Numbered from the stretch's first letter, positions 52,813 to 62,876 are shown. The stretch is DNA of 64,000 nt from Longitalea luteola (GCF_017356035.1 NZ_JAFIQX010000002.1:186001-250000); one strand, 5' to 3'. Made by a program: numbers and translations. Notes: generated by a model not told the origin, from the sequence alone.

Positions 52813-54948
52813 ATGTCAGTAATTCAAACCATCCGCGACAAAGCAGCGTGGATCATCATTGGTGCGATTGCATTAGCCCTTATCGCCTTTATTGTACAGG
52901 ATGCCCTGCAAGGGGGAGGCGGAGGTTTGTTCCGTGGTAACAATACGACCCTTGGAAAAGTTAATGGTACCAGTATCGACGTGCGCGATTTTGAGCAGCG
53001 CTACAAAATGGCCGAAGAAAACTACCGTGCGCAGAACTACCCCGTAAATGACCAGCTGCGCAACCAGATCCGTGAAAGCCTTTGGAACGAGTTTGTTGAA
53101 GACGCGTTAATGGCTGACGAATACGCAAAACTGGGCATCGCCATCTCTGATAAAGAAGTGGGCGATATATTATATGGTGCTAACCCACCCCAAATGTTAA
53201 GACAACAGTTCACCGATTCAACCGGTGTATACAATGCACAAATGGCTTACCAGGCCATTCGTTCACTGAAAAAAAACACGCCTCAATACAACAGCTTTTG
53301 GGGTGAATTTGTTCCGGCCTTGGAAAAAAGCCGTCAGCGTGAAAAATTCACTTCCCTCCTGGGAAAAAGCATGTACGTTCCAAAATGGCTGCTCGAAAAG
53401 ACCAATGCTGAAAACAGCCAGCGTTCTTCTATATCGTATGTAAATGTTCCCTATTCTTCCATCCCCGATTCTTCCATCAAAGTAACTGACGAGGATGTGA
53501 AAGAATATGTTGAAAAATACAAAGAACTTTACAAACAGGAAAATGAGCGCAGCCTGGTGTATGTAACTTTTGATGCTGCCCCCAGCGCTGCCGACAGCCA
53601 GGCTGTATATAATACTGTAGCCGCTCAAAAAGATGCACTGGCTGCAGCCAACACGCCTGCCGAGGTTCAAAATGTACTGGCTACCAACTCCAGCGAAACA
53701 CCATTCTTCGATGGTTATGTATTGAGCAGCCGCATGCAAATGTCAAATGCCGATACGCTTCGCCAACTGGCCGACGGCCAGATGATGGGTCCCTACCTGG
53801 ATGGTCCAAATTATACACTGGCAAAAATGATCGGCCGCCGCTCAATGCCCGACAGTGTTAAATGCCGTCACATCCTGGTCAAGATCGCCGATCAGCAGGG
53901 TCAAACGAGAACCGACAGTGCTGCAAAGAAACTGATCGACAGCATTGTAACTGCTATCAAAGGCGGCGCCAGCTTCGACAGCATGGTAGTTAAATTCAGC
54001 GACGACGCTGGTAGTAAGGATAAAGGAGGTGAATACGAATTCACTTCCATGCAGTTCTCGAACCTGAGCAAGGAATTTGCTGAAGTGATCTTCTATGGCA
54101 ACGTTGGTGATAAAAAAGTAGTGAAAGTTGAAAACGCTTCTTACAGCGGATATCATTATATAGAAGTACTGAATCAAAAGAAATTCGAGACTGCCTATAA
54201 AATTGCTTACCTCAGCCGGCCGGTTGTTCCCAGCGATGAAACCGTAAATGGCGCCAGCGGTATGGCAGCCCAGTTTGCAGCCGAAAGCCGTTCACTGAAA
54301 GCATTTGACGATAATGCCAATAAAAAGAAACTTAATAAATTCCCCGCAGAGGTTAAAGAAAGTGATTTCATGATCATGGGACTGGGGGAATCACGCGAAA
54401 TTATCCGCTGGGCATTTAACGATGCTAAAAAAGGCAGTGTGGCCGAACATCCCTACCTGGTAGGTGATAAATATGTGGTGCCTGCCGTTACCGCTGTTTC
54501 TGAAAAAGGAACAATGTCGGTTGAAAAAGCCCGTCCGTTGGTTGAATACAAGATCCGTAACAATAAAAAAGCGGAGAACATTATTAAAAAGATCGGCAAT
54601 GCCGCTACGCTCGAAGCTGTAGCACAGGCCACCGGCCAACAGGTATTGAAAGCCGACAGCGTTGTTTTCAACAGCAACTTTATACCCAATGTTGGTAACG
54701 AGTTGAAAGTGTTGGGCGCTTCATTCAATAAAGAATACCAGGCCAAAGTTTCTCCTCCCATCAAAGGTGAAATTGGCGTATTTGTGATCAAGGTAGACAA
54801 CATTTCTGCTGTTCCGAATCCGAACTTCGATGCAAAAGCGCAACAGGCTGCTATGCAGCAACAAATGGGTACTATGATCGGCTACAGAGCGATCGAGATC
54901 ATGAAGAAGTCGGCTGACATTAAGGATAACAGGATCAAATTCTTCTAG
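52813..54948 (+). CDS. SurA/PpiD-like periplasmic chaperone-isomerase
   Basis: 711 residues. One N-terminal membrane helix (about 13-33, WIIIGAIALALIAFIVQDAL), then a SurA_N-like helical domain (VNGTSIDVRDFEQRYKMAEE, LWNEFVEDALMADEYAKLGI) and a parvulin rotamase domain near 345-455 (CRHILVKIADQQGQ, GGASFDSMVVKFSDD, GGEYEFTSMQF). The rest is helical. Assists outer-membrane protein folding in the periplasm. Size and layout fit the PpiD class. Confidence 0.92.
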   Translation: MSVIQTIRDKAAWIIIGAIALALIAFIVQDALQGGGGGLFRGNNTTLGKVNGTSIDVRDFEQRYKMAEENYRAQNYPVNDQLRNQIRESLWNEFVEDALMADEYAKLGIAISDKEVGDILYGANPPQMLRQQFTDSTGVYNAQMAYQAIRSLKKNTPQYNSFWGEFVPALEKSRQREKFTSLLGKSMYVPKWLLEKTNAENSQRSSISYVNVPYSSIPDSSIKVTDEDVKEYVEKYKELYKQENERSLVYVTFDAAPSAADSQAVYNTVAAQKDALAAANTPAEVQNVLATNSSETPFFDGYVLSSRMQMSNADTLRQLADGQMMGPYLDGPNYTLAKMIGRRSMPDSVKCRHILVKIADQQGQTRTDSAAKKLIDSIVTAIKGGASFDSMVVKFSDDAGSKDKGGEYEFTSMQFSNLSKEFAEVIFYGNVGDKKVVKVENASYSGYHYIEVLNQKKFETAYKIAYLSRPVVPSDETVNGASGMAAQFAAESRSLKAFDDNANKKKLNKFPAEVKESDFMIMGLGESREIIRWAFNDAKKGSVAEHPYLVGDKYVVPAVTAVSEKGTMSVEKARPLVEYKIRNNKKAENIIKKIGNAATLEAVAQATGQQVLKADSVVFNSNFIPNVGNELKVLGASFNKEYQAKVSPPIKGEIGVFVIKVDNISAVPNPNFDAKAQQAAMQQQMGTMIGYRAIEIMKKSADIKDNRIKFF

Positions 54949-54990
54949 TTGGCCTTTAAGTTGAAAAGTTAATAAGTTGATAATATTGAT

Positions 54991-55028
54991 AGGGTTGACA
55001 AGCCAAGCTTGTCAACCCTTTTCTTTTA
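54991..55028 (+). terminator. Terminator of the PpiD-like gene, inside a larger inverted repeat
   Basis: AGGGTTGACAAGC (54991-55003), loop CAA, GCTTGTCAACCCT (55007-55019), then TTTTCTTTT. Outside it, AAGTTGAAAAGTT (54959-54970 region) mirrors AACTTTTCAACTT (about 55080-55092). Confidence 0.85.
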
Positions 55029-55099
55029 AAGAATGCGTCCAAAATGAGCGGTCTTTGCTTGTCAACCGGTTAACCTGTCAACTTTTCAACTTTCCGTAG

Positions 55100-55107
55100 T
55101 AACTTTG
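55100..55107 (+). promoter_or_regulatory. -7 element of the DUF2480 gene
   Basis: TAACTTTG; followed by an RBS AAAAGGAG (55121-55128) and the ATG at 55133. Confidence 0.55.
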
Positions 55108-55132
55108 TAACCGTTTAGTGAAAAGGAGTATT

Positions 55133-55639
55133 ATGAGTGAAGAAATTGTAAATAAGGTCGCGCAAAGTCAACTGGTCACAGTTGACCTGGAAACCTATTA
55201 TCCCGCTGAAGAGATCGCGGTCTTCGACCTGAAACCGCATTTGTTCATGGAGCTGATCCTGAAGGAAAAAGAATTCCGGACAGCCTTACAGAATTTGGAT
55301 TGGAGTATTTACCAGAATAAGATCGTAGCAGTTACCTGTACCGCAGATGCCATTATTCCCATGTGGGCATATATGCTGGTTGGTTCTTATCTGCAACCGG
55401 TTGCCAGGGAAATTATTTTCGGCGATGAAAACACAGCCCGGCAACAGGTTTTTTTACAACGTATTGAAGCCATCGATCCGGAACCTTTTGTTGATAAGAG
55501 AATAGTCGTTAAAGGTTGTGGCGATATTCCCATACGTGAATTTGCCTACCTGGCCATCACCAAAAAATTGATGCCGGTAGCCAAGAGCATCATGTATGGC
55601 GAACCTTGCAGTACTGTTCCTATCTTTAAAAGAAAATAA
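55133..55639 (+). CDS. DUF2480 family protein
   Basis: 168 residues, Bacteroidota-specific DUF2480: VDLETYYPAEEIAVFDLKPHLFMELILKEKEFR, WSIYQNKIVAVTCTADAIIPMW and VVKGCGDIPIREFAYLAITKKL. Function unknown; soluble. The ATG at 55133 is preferred over the GTG at 55118 because a purine RBS lies directly before it. Own promoter and terminator. Confidence 0.9.
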   Translation: MSEEIVNKVAQSQLVTVDLETYYPAEEIAVFDLKPHLFMELILKEKEFRTALQNLDWSIYQNKIVAVTCTADAIIPMWAYMLVGSYLQPVAREIIFGDENTARQQVFLQRIEAIDPEPFVDKRIVVKGCGDIPIREFAYLAITKKLMPVAKSIMYGEPCSTVPIFKRK

Positions 55640-55645
55640 TAAACG

Positions 55646-55675
55646 AAGCCGATGCCGACGCGTCGGCTTTTTTTT
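55646..55675 (+). terminator. Rho-independent terminator of the DUF2480 gene
   Basis: AAGCCGA (55646-55652) pairs with TCGGCTT (55663-55669), then TTTTTTT. Confidence 0.88.
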
Positions 55676-55795
55676 GATCTGACTGTTGCCTGCCTTTTCG
55701 CTTAACCTGACCAGGTGAGATATCTTGCCATAGTAATGCCATCCGCGAAGTGTGGCACACATTATACTATTCTACTGAAACTAAAACCGCTCAAC

Positions 55796-57181
55796 ATGGA
55801 CGTTGAAATATTAGCGCGTTTACAATTTGCCTTTACGATCGCCTTTCACTACATCTATCCGCCTTTAAGTATTGGTCTAGGTTTATTGCTCGTGGTATTC
55901 GAAGGGTTATACCTGAAAACGGGTAAAAAGATATACGAACAGGCCACCCGATTCTGGATCAAGATCTTTGCCCTGATCTTTGGTATTGGTGTAGCCACCG
56001 GTATTATAATGGAATTCGAGTTTGGTACCAATTGGGCTACCTATTCAAAATATGTGGGTGATATCTTTGGCAGCGCCCTCGCGGCGGAAGGCATCTTTGC
56101 TTTTGCGCTGGAATCCGGCTTTTTGGGAATACTCATTTTTGGCTGGAACCGGGTAAGCTCCCGGGTGCACTTCTTTTCTACCCTCATGGTGTTCCTCGGT
56201 TCAATGTTCTCTGCCATCTGGATCGTAGTAGCCAACTCGTGGCAGCAAACCCCTGCAGGTTATCATATTGTTGGCAAAGACATGGAAGCACGTGCCGAGA
56301 TCACCGATTTCTGGGCCATGGTCTTTAATCCTTCCAGTGTTGACAGGCTGTTACATGTGTGGATAGGCGCTTTTCTCGCCGGGATCTTTCTCGTGCTGAG
56401 TGTAAATGCCTGGTATATCTTAAAAAAGAAACACCTCGAGATCGCTAAACCTACTTTCAAAATAGCACTGGTAGCCGCAACTGTATTTTCATTGCTGCAG
56501 CTGTTTGCAGGCCACCGCAGCGCCGATGTTGTATATAAATACCAGCCGGCCAAACTCGCTGCCCTTGAAGGCCATTACGATTCGATGGCCGTGGCCGATA
56601 TGTTTTTACTGGGTTATGTGAATAATAAAACACAGGAAGTAACCGGCATAAAAGTTCCCGGCGGCCTGTCGTTTTTGACGCAGGGCGATTTCAATAAACC
56701 GGTGAAAGGATTGAATGCATTCAAACCGGAGGAAAGGCCGACCCAGGTAAATGCTATTTTCCAGTTCTATCACATCATGGTGGCCATCGGCATGTTCCTG
56801 ATCGCCTTAACGGTGTATGCATCCTGGCTGAGCTATAAAAATAAACTGTTCGAAAAGCGTTGGCTGATGTGGGTTTTCGTATGGGCGGTGCTTGCACCAC
56901 AAATTGCCAACCAGGCCGGATGGTTTGCCGCCGAAATGGGCCGCCAGCCCTGGGTGGTGTATGGTTTGCTGAGAACTTCTGATGCGCTTTCAAAAACGGT
57001 AACGGCGAACCAGATCATATTTTCCCTGGTATTGTTCATGATGGTATATGCATTGTTGTTTGTGCTGTTCCTTTACCTGCTGAATAAGAAAATTGTGCAT
57101 GGACCGGTAGATCATGGAACAAAAGAAGATATAGAGGAAGGCAGTAAAAGAGATAACCCGATCATGGACCACCATCAATAG
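55796..57181 (+). CDS. cydA: Cytochrome bd ubiquinol oxidase subunit I
   Basis: 461 residues from ATG 55796 ([29 protein letters not shown] in part); the longer frame to 55715 adds 27 unrelated residues. Nine or so membrane helices. Heme ligand His18, [26 protein letters not shown], the quinol-loop region near 230-330 and [18 protein letters not shown] near the C-terminus. Short Q-loop type. Reduces O2 with quinol at high affinity. Pairs with cydB 104 nt downstream. Confidence 0.96.
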   Translation: MDVEILARLQFAFTIAFHYIYPPLSIGLGLLLVVFEGLYLKTGKKIYEQATRFWIKIFALIFGIGVATGIIMEFEFGTNWATYSKYVGDIFGSALAAEGIFAFALESGFLGILIFGWNRVSSRVHFFSTLMVFLGSMFSAIWIVVANSWQQTPAGYHIVGKDMEARAEITDFWAMVFNPSSVDRLLHVWIGAFLAGIFLVLSVNAWYILKKKHLEIAKPTFKIALVAATVFSLLQLFAGHRSADVVYKYQPAKLAALEGHYDSMAVADMFLLGYVNNKTQEVTGIKVPGGLSFLTQGDFNKPVKGLNAFKPEERPTQVNAIFQFYHIMVAIGMFLIALTVYASWLSYKNKLFEKRWLMWVFVWAVLAPQIANQAGWFAAEMGRQPWVVYGLLRTSDALSKTVTANQIIFSLVLFMMVYALLFVLFLYLLNKKIVHGPVDHGTKEDIEEGSKRDNPIMDHHQ

Positions 57182-57285
57182 ATTTCTGATTTTTCGATTG
57201 CGCGACTTCGAGACTTAAACACAATCTCAACATCTCAAAACCCAACATCCTAAAATCAATTGTACACGCTGCATAAACTATAACA
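57182..57285. repeat. Degenerate palindromic repeat between cydA and cydB
   Basis: GATTTCTGATTTTTCGATT, then CTTCGAGACTT, then AATCTCAACATCTCAAAACC and CCTAAAATC: a decayed copy of the element behind cydB at 58321-58450. Confidence 0.7.
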
Positions 57286-58320
57286 ATGGAAACATTCTTA
57301 GGTATCGATTATAACGTTTGGTGGTATCTGGTATTTGGCGCTGTTATAAGTGGCTATGCCATCCTGGATGGGTTCGATCTGGGCGCTGGCGCTTTACATT
57401 TGTTATTGAATAAAGAACTCAGCCGGCGTATTGCCTTGAATGCTATTGGTCCGGTATGGGATGGAAATGAAGTGTGGCTGGTGATTGGCGGCGGTGCTTT
57501 GTTTGCCGGTTTCCCGGTAGCGTATGCCGCTATTTTCTCCGCTTTTTATGTTCCGTTCATGATCTTCCTGGTTGGCCTCATCTTCCGCGGCGTGGCCATA
57601 GAATTCAGAAGTAAAGAACCTGGCAAATTATGGCGCAAGACCTGGGATGTGGTGTATTGTGTGGCTTCTATAATTATTTCGTTATCGCTTGGACTGATGC
57701 TGGGGAATGTAGCGCTGGGCATTTCTTTGAATGAACAGAAAGAATTCGATGGTGACTGGTTATCGTTCTTCAATTTCTTTTCTATCATGGTGGCCATTAC
57801 AACGCTTGCCCTGTTTATGATGCATGGCGCCATTTATCTTGTAATGAAAACGGAGAACAGGTTGTACACTAAATTGTATATCCTGGCCCGCCAGTTCATC
57901 ATCTTCTTTGTATTGAGTTTTGTGATCACCACTTTGTATACCTTATTATATGTGCCGCATCTGGGTGATTTTTTCAGAGCGCATCCTTCTTCCTTTGTCA
58001 TTCCGGTTTTGATGGTACTGGCCATTGCCAATATTCCTCGTCAGCTCAAAATTGGTAAATACCGTTTTGCTTTTATCAGCTCTTCGGTTACTATTGCGCT
58101 GCTGCTGATAATGGTGGCCCTGGAAGTATTTCCTTATTTGTTGTATTCGAAAGACAATCCGGCTAACAGCATTACGGTGCACAATGCGGCCGCATCGCAA
58201 AAGACCATGAAGATATTATTGATCATTGCGTTGATTGGCACACCGCTCGTAGCTACCTATACGTCCTTTGTATTCTGGACATTTAAAGGGAAGGTAAAAT
58301 TGGATGAAACAAGCTATTGA
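57286..58320 (+). CDS. cydB: Cytochrome bd ubiquinol oxidase subunit II
   Basis: 344 residues with eight to nine membrane helices. Family motifs: YAILDGFDLGAGALHLLL, GPVWDGNEVWLVIGGGALFAGFP and FRGVAIEFRS. Forms the bd oxidase with CydA. No cydX or cydDC in the window. Same strand as cydA, separated by the palindromic repeat. Confidence 0.95.
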   Translation: METFLGIDYNVWWYLVFGAVISGYAILDGFDLGAGALHLLLNKELSRRIALNAIGPVWDGNEVWLVIGGGALFAGFPVAYAAIFSAFYVPFMIFLVGLIFRGVAIEFRSKEPGKLWRKTWDVVYCVASIIISLSLGLMLGNVALGISLNEQKEFDGDWLSFFNFFSIMVAITTLALFMMHGAIYLVMKTENRLYTKLYILARQFIIFFVLSFVITTLYTLLYVPHLGDFFRAHPSSFVIPVLMVLAIANIPRQLKIGKYRFAFISSSVTIALLLIMVALEVFPYLLYSKDNPANSITVHNAAASQKTMKILLIIALIGTPLVATYTSFVFWTFKGKVKLDETSY

Positions 58321-58450
58321 TGATTTCTGATTTCTGATTTTGGGATTTCGAGATTTTAAATCTCGAAATCTCAAAATCGAAAATTCAATATAAATCTCAA
58401 AATCAGAAATCTCAAAATCGAAAATTCAATATAAATCTCAAAATCAGAAA
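58321..58450. repeat. Palindromic element plus 2 x 41-bp tandem repeat behind cydB
   Basis: A near-perfect inverted repeat (GATTTTGgGATTTCGAGATTT against AAATCTCGAAATCtCAAAATC, about 58336-58377) is followed by two 41-bp copies starting AAATCTCAAAATCGA at 58366 and 58407. Lies between convergent genes. Confidence 0.88.
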
Positions 58451-58453
58451 TCC

Positions 58454-59419
58454 TTAAATCGCTTTTCCTACACGTTCGAGTAAAGCCTTGGTTTTTTTAA
58501 TGCCTTCTTCCTCACTTAATTTTTCGCCTTCATATTCGATACCCATATAACCTTTGAATCCGGCATCTTTTACTACTTTCAGCATTTTCACATAATCCGT
58601 TTCAATACAATTGCCATTTTCATCAAAGTCGTGCGTTTTGGCGCTTACACCCTTGGCGAAAGGCATCATTTCGGCAACACCTTTATAACGGTCGTACTCT
58701 TCTATACATTTGGCGCCCCATAACGCACCGCCTTCCCGTTTGATACAGAAATTACCGAAATCCGGCAACGTACCTACATTTTTACGGTTAACGCCTTTCA
58801 TTACATTGGCCAGCCATTCTCCATTGGAAGTATAACCGCCATGGTTTTCCACAATGACATTAATGCCGGTTTTGGCGGCATATTCGCCGAGCGTGCTCAG
58901 GCCTTCTATGGCTGCTTTTTGTACTTCTTCGGCACTGCCCTGTCCGAAGGCGTTTACGCGGATGGTGGTACAACCCAGGAATTTAGCGGCATCCACCCAT
59001 TTGTAATGGTTTTCCACCGCCTCCATTCTTTTGGCAGCGTCGAGGTGGCCCAGGTCACCCTCGCCATCGCACATGATCAGGTGATTTTTAACCCCATTGT
59101 CCTTACAGCGTTTCAGCAGTTCGGCCAGGTATTTTTCATCTTTTGCCTTGTCTTTGAAGAACTGGTTCACATATTCCACTACGCTGATGCCAAAGGTATT
59201 TTTGGCAACCGAGGGGAAATCGAGATTATCCATTTCTTTTGCCCAAAGTTTTTTATGCAATGACCATTGGGCCAGGGAAATAGTAAAAAATAATGGTTTT
59301 GTGGCTGGTTCAATATCTTTTTGATCGGGAGAAATAAAAGATAAGCCGGTGGAAGCAACGCCATAACCGGCTGCGAGTCCACCCAGTTGTTTTAAAAAAT
59401 GTCGACGATTGGAGGGCAT
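58454..59419 (-). CDS. TIM-barrel sugar isomerase/epimerase-like protein, Tat-exported
   Basis: 321 residues from ATG 59419 ([18 protein letters not shown], a twin-arginine signal). AP-endonuclease-2/xylose-isomerase-like TIM barrel: [85 protein letters not shown] and [10 protein letters not shown]. The Glu/Asp/His set fits a divalent-metal isomerase. Substrate unknown; exported sugar-acid or inositol epimerases of this type are common in Bacteroidota. Confidence 0.9.
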   Translation of the reverse strand: MPSNRRHFLKQLGGLAAGYGVASTGLSFISPDQKDIEPATKPLFFTISLAQWSLHKKLWAKEMDNLDFPSVAKNTFGISVVEYVNQFFKDKAKDEKYLAELLKRCKDNGVKNHLIMCDGEGDLGHLDAAKRMEAVENHYKWVDAAKFLGCTTIRVNAFGQGSAEEVQKAAIEGLSTLGEYAAKTGINVIVENHGGYTSNGEWLANVMKGVNRKNVGTLPDFGNFCIKREGGALWGAKCIEEYDRYKGVAEMMPFAKGVSAKTHDFDENGNCIETDYVKMLKVVKDAGFKGYMGIEYEGEKLSEEEGIKKTKALLERVGKAI

Positions 59420-59466
59420 GATGTAATTGGTTTGATGGTTTATTGTTAACGAAATGTTCCCTGCGG

Positions 59467-60564
59467 TTAGAACCAGCCTCTTCTTCTGAAAACATACAAC
59501 ATCCAAAGCGGGATCAGCAGCATTAGACCCACCGCAATAAAAAATCCCCAACGGTTATGAATGTAGGGGATAAGATCGAAGTTCATTCCAAAGATCCCGC
59601 CAATAACGGTTGCAGGCGCCAGCAGGCAGGTCACGATGGCCATTACCTTCATTACTTCGTTCATGCGCAGGTTCACATTATTTATATACAGGTCCTGCAT
59701 GCTCATAATGATATCGCGATAGTTTTCGCTCAGATCATAGGCCTGTACAATATGATCATACACATCTTTATAATATTTGGTGTGGCGGTCTTCGAGTAAT
59801 TCGCTTTCACTGCGGATAATACCATTCAGCAGATCACGTACCGGGGCGAAATTCCTTTTTAATACAATAAGTTCCTTACGCAGTTGGTTAATGCGGGCGA
59901 GTGAGCGGGTATTGCTGCTGCGGATCACCTCTTCTTCTACAATTTCAATTTGCTCACCCACTTTTTCCATGACGATAAAGTAATTATCCACGATCATATC
60001 CAGCAGGGAATAACACAGGTAGTCGGCGCCACGTTGCCTTATTTTGGCATTGTTGATCTTAAGCCTTGTCCTGATCGGCGGGAACACATCGCGGTGAGCA
60101 TCTTCCTGGAAAGAGAGCACAAAATTTTTACCGAGGATAATACTGATCTGTTCGGTTTCAACCGATTTTTTCTGCTCGTTGAAATATAACATGTTCAGGA
60201 GGCAGAAAAGGATATTATCAACTTCGTCCATCTTCGGACGCTGGTTAATACTCAATATATCCTCGATCACCAGCGGGTGAATACCGTAATTGTTGCAAAT
60301 GATTTCAACATCATTTTTCCGGAGGCCATCAATATTGATCCAGCTCACGAAACCATCATCATGGCGAAGCAAACATTCGGAAGCACTTTCCACCCCGTAT
60401 TCCTGGATGGAAGTGGCATTGTATTCATGTACGAATATTTTTACATCTTTCGCTTCTTCGCGCTGCGGAATAATGGTAGGATTTACCTGCAGGATTTCCT
60501 TGGTTCTGGCGGTGCCGAACAAAGATGGCAGCATCAAATACCGCAGGTATTTTTGTGGACTCAT
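59467..60564 (-). CDS. corA: CorA family Mg2+/Co2+ transporter
   Basis: 365 residues from ATG 60564 ([19 protein letters not shown]). Large helical cytoplasmic domain, then two C-terminal membrane helices with the pore signature GMN in [13 protein letters not shown]. Ends with basic RRRGWF. Pentameric Mg2+ channel. The frame extends to 60645 without a better start. Confidence 0.94.
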   Translation of the reverse strand: MSPQKYLRYLMLPSLFGTARTKEILQVNPTIIPQREEAKDVKIFVHEYNATSIQEYGVESASECLLRHDDGFVSWINIDGLRKNDVEIICNNYGIHPLVIEDILSINQRPKMDEVDNILFCLLNMLYFNEQKKSVETEQISIILGKNFVLSFQEDAHRDVFPPIRTRLKINNAKIRQRGADYLCYSLLDMIVDNYFIVMEKVGEQIEIVEEEVIRSSNTRSLARINQLRKELIVLKRNFAPVRDLLNGIIRSESELLEDRHTKYYKDVYDHIVQAYDLSENYRDIIMSMQDLYINNVNLRMNEVMKVMAIVTCLLAPATVIGGIFGMNFDLIPYIHNRWGFFIAVGLMLLIPLWMLYVFRRRGWF

Positions 60565-60662
60565 ATAACAAAAATGGCTAAAAAAACTGAAAAACAATGG
60601 TGGCAGCCAGGCAACTGGCTGAAAAACCTGTTGTTTAGTAGTCAATAATCCTGCCGGATCAA

Positions 60663-61232
60663 TTATTCCACGGAGCTAATGGCGAGGTCGGCGCCAAGGG
60701 TATTTCCTTCTATTTTTAACAATACCGGTGATGCTGCATTATTGAGGATCCAGAGTTTGGTAGAACCATTGGCGTTTTCGAGATAATAAGCATCTACCAG
60801 CTTGCCATCGAGTTTTAACTGTTGCTGTTCACCCGGCTTCTTAACTGTAAATGTTTGCTGATCGAAAGTTATTTGATTTTCCTTCTGAAGCGTTTGCCAC
60901 TGCGCTTTAGAAAACAGGATCACCGTTTGATCATCTGCCAGATCTTCGGTTGCGCCCAGGTTTGGCTGGCTCCAAAAGCCGCGGGTGCCGCTTTCGAGCG
61001 ATTTGTTTCTCATTACCCAGGTGCCATTGCCGTAACCATCAACATTCCAGCCAATTTTTACATAGTCTGCCGACAAAGAATCAATGGAAAAAGACACGGC
61101 AAAGGTTTGACCATTAACAGCTGCAGAATAACCGAGTTTGGTACCCTGTTTAATTACCGGCGCATATTTTTCCTGTGCCCGCGAAGTTATTACAGCTACC
61201 AGCAGGCTTAGTCCCAATACGATTTTTTTCAT
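60663..61232 (-). CDS. Secreted protein of unknown function
   Basis: 189 residues. Signal peptide 1-20 (LGLSLLVAVITSRAQ). Beta-rich: YAPVIKQGTKLGYSAAVNGQ, FAVSFSIDSLSADYVKIGWN, DAYYLENANGSTKLWILNNAASPVLLKIEGN. No catalytic motif. The middle motif with LENANGSTKLWI and PVLLKIE recalls Bacteroidota outer-envelope proteins of unknown role. Upstream (61233-61568) is a 336-bp gap with two hairpins on the minus strand. Confidence 0.7.
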   Translation of the reverse strand: MKKIVLGLSLLVAVITSRAQEKYAPVIKQGTKLGYSAAVNGQTFAVSFSIDSLSADYVKIGWNVDGYGNGTWVMRNKSLESGTRGFWSQPNLGATEDLADDQTVILFSKAQWQTLQKENQITFDQQTFTVKKPGEQQQLKLDGKLVDAYYLENANGSTKLWILNNAASPVLLKIEGNTLGADLAISSVE

Positions 61233-61439
61233 ATAAAAAGGTTTTAAGTGAATTTACGGAAAAACGCTTTATGCCCAATGCTCAACCCTTACCACCCAAC
61301 GCAAAACCCGCAACTCCGCGGCAGTCCTCGTTCCGCTGACATTGAAAATGTGACCAGGCAGCAAATGTTTAAGCTGAAAGTATAACGTGCATCAATAACA
61401 GCTTTCATTATTTATCTCCCCGTTTAGGAAGCTGTGGGA

Positions 61440-61474
61440 TAAAAAAAACGGAGTTGCAAGATGCAGCTCCGTTT
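61440..61474 (-). terminator. Second minus-strand terminator-like hairpin
   Basis: AAACGGAG (61446-61453) pairs with CTCCGTTT (61467-61474), with inner TGCA/TGCA; T run on the minus strand (A run at 61440-61448). A backup to the hairpin at 61511-61562, within an otherwise empty 336-bp gap. Confidence 0.65.
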
Positions 61475-61510
61475 GCATGCTACCATTGGCAGCCCGGTTA
61501 TATTATTATT

Positions 61511-61562
61511 ATTATTAAAAGGTGTGGCACAACTTGTTTTGCAAGGGTAAGTGTGCCACACC
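61511..61562 (-). terminator. Terminator of the KdnB-like gene
   Basis: GGTGTGGCACA (61521-61531) and TGTGCCACACC (61552-61562); on the minus strand TTTTAATAATA follows. It overlaps a TAT microsatellite (61500-61517) and lies 6 nt after the gene. Confidence 0.75.
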
Positions 61563-61568
61563 TAATAA

Positions 61569-62663
61569 TTACAGTTTCTCGTACAGTGCGCGCAGTTTTT
61601 CGCGTGTCATGATCTTTTCCCAATCTTTGCCAAGGGCATTTTCCCACAGCGGTTTCATGCCCAGCGACACATTGATCATGGTATCGAACTGCTCATCGGT
61701 TAAGCCTTTGCAGATACCAACGGGAATATCGATGTTATTCTTTTCTACCATTCTTTTGAATTCAGCCACGCCTTCCGGATAGTAAGGTTCCAGGTGATTC
61801 ATCACAATGCAATTACCAACGCCATGTTTGGTGCCCAGCAAATAGCTTAATCCATAACTTACCGCATGGGCAACACCCACCTGTGAATAAGCGATGCTCA
61901 TACCACCGGCATAGGAAGCCATCATTAATTTATCATCGCATTCTTCGTCCCACTTGTCCTTGTCCAGAAATATATACTGACAAAGGTTCAAAGCTTTTTC
62001 ACCATACGATTTGCTGAACTCATTGAGGTAAGTACCCTGCAAACTTTCAATGCAATGGATATAGCAGTCCATACCTGTATAAAAGCGTTGGTTCACCGGT
62101 GCATTGGCTATTAATTCAGGATCGAGCACGATCTGGTCGAAAGGCGTGAAGTCGGAGTTCATGCCCAGCTTGCGGGTTGGACCGGTCAATACGGTTGTCC
62201 GCGAAACTTCGGCGCCGGTTCCACTGAGGGTAGGAATGCCCGCTTTGTATACGCCGGGGAATTTAACCAGGTCCCAGCCCTGGTAATCGGCTGAAGAACC
62301 CGGGTTGTTCATCATCAGGGATACGGCCTTTGCCAGGTCGAGGGTTGAACCGCCGCCAATTCCGATGATCCCGCTCACCGTGCCGAACTCATCTTTCAGC
62401 TGTTTGGCCAGTTTATCTACCTGGGTGGTTTTTGGTTCGTAGGTAACATCGGCAAAGATTATTTTGTCTTTACCACGCAGGGGAATGCGGTTGATAAGCG
62501 GCTTGCCGTCGCCGGTAGCGGCGCCATGTTCAAAAAAATGATCTACCAAGAAGATCATCGGCGCATCGCCTTTTCTATGTGGAGCTAAAATTTCATCGAG
62601 CTGGTTAAAACTGCCTCGGCCATAAATAACAAAGCTGACCATTTTAAAGTTTCTGAACTTCAT
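61569..62663 (-). CDS. kdnB: Iron-containing alcohol dehydrogenase, KdnB-like (Kdo 8-oxidase)
   Basis: 364 residues. Group III alcohol dehydrogenase: NAD-binding GIGGGSTLDLAKAV, SGTGAEVSRTTVL, metal ligands in MDCYIHCIESLQ and VGVAHAVSYGLSYLLGTKHGVGNCIV. The overall sequence strongly resembles KdnB of Shewanella, which oxidises Kdo at C8 before transamination by KdnA to 8-amino-Kdo in lipopolysaccharide. No kdnA lies in the window. The assignment rests on remembered family similarity, so substrate is inference. Confidence 0.75.
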   Translation of the reverse strand: MKFRNFKMVSFVIYGRGSFNQLDEILAPHRKGDAPMIFLVDHFFEHGAATGDGKPLINRIPLRGKDKIIFADVTYEPKTTQVDKLAKQLKDEFGTVSGIIGIGGGSTLDLAKAVSLMMNNPGSSADYQGWDLVKFPGVYKAGIPTLSGTGAEVSRTTVLTGPTRKLGMNSDFTPFDQIVLDPELIANAPVNQRFYTGMDCYIHCIESLQGTYLNEFSKSYGEKALNLCQYIFLDKDKWDEECDDKLMMASYAGGMSIAYSQVGVAHAVSYGLSYLLGTKHGVGNCIVMNHLEPYYPEGVAEFKRMVEKNNIDIPVGICKGLTDEQFDTMINVSLGMKPLWENALGKDWEKIMTREKLRALYEKL

Positions 62664-62876
62664 ATGCTTACGCTAAACGATTTTTAACAGATACTGTGAT
62701 TTAGCCGTGCGAAGGTCGGAATCAATAGGCAATTTGCAATAGACAATTGACAAATTGTACCGGCCAGGGAACGGCTGGTGGCTGGTAGCAAGCAGCGGTA
62801 GAGCCTAATTATTGAACGCCCGGTATAGCAGAATATTGCCGGTGATAGTTAGCCAGTTAATAGGAGCGGGCTCTTG

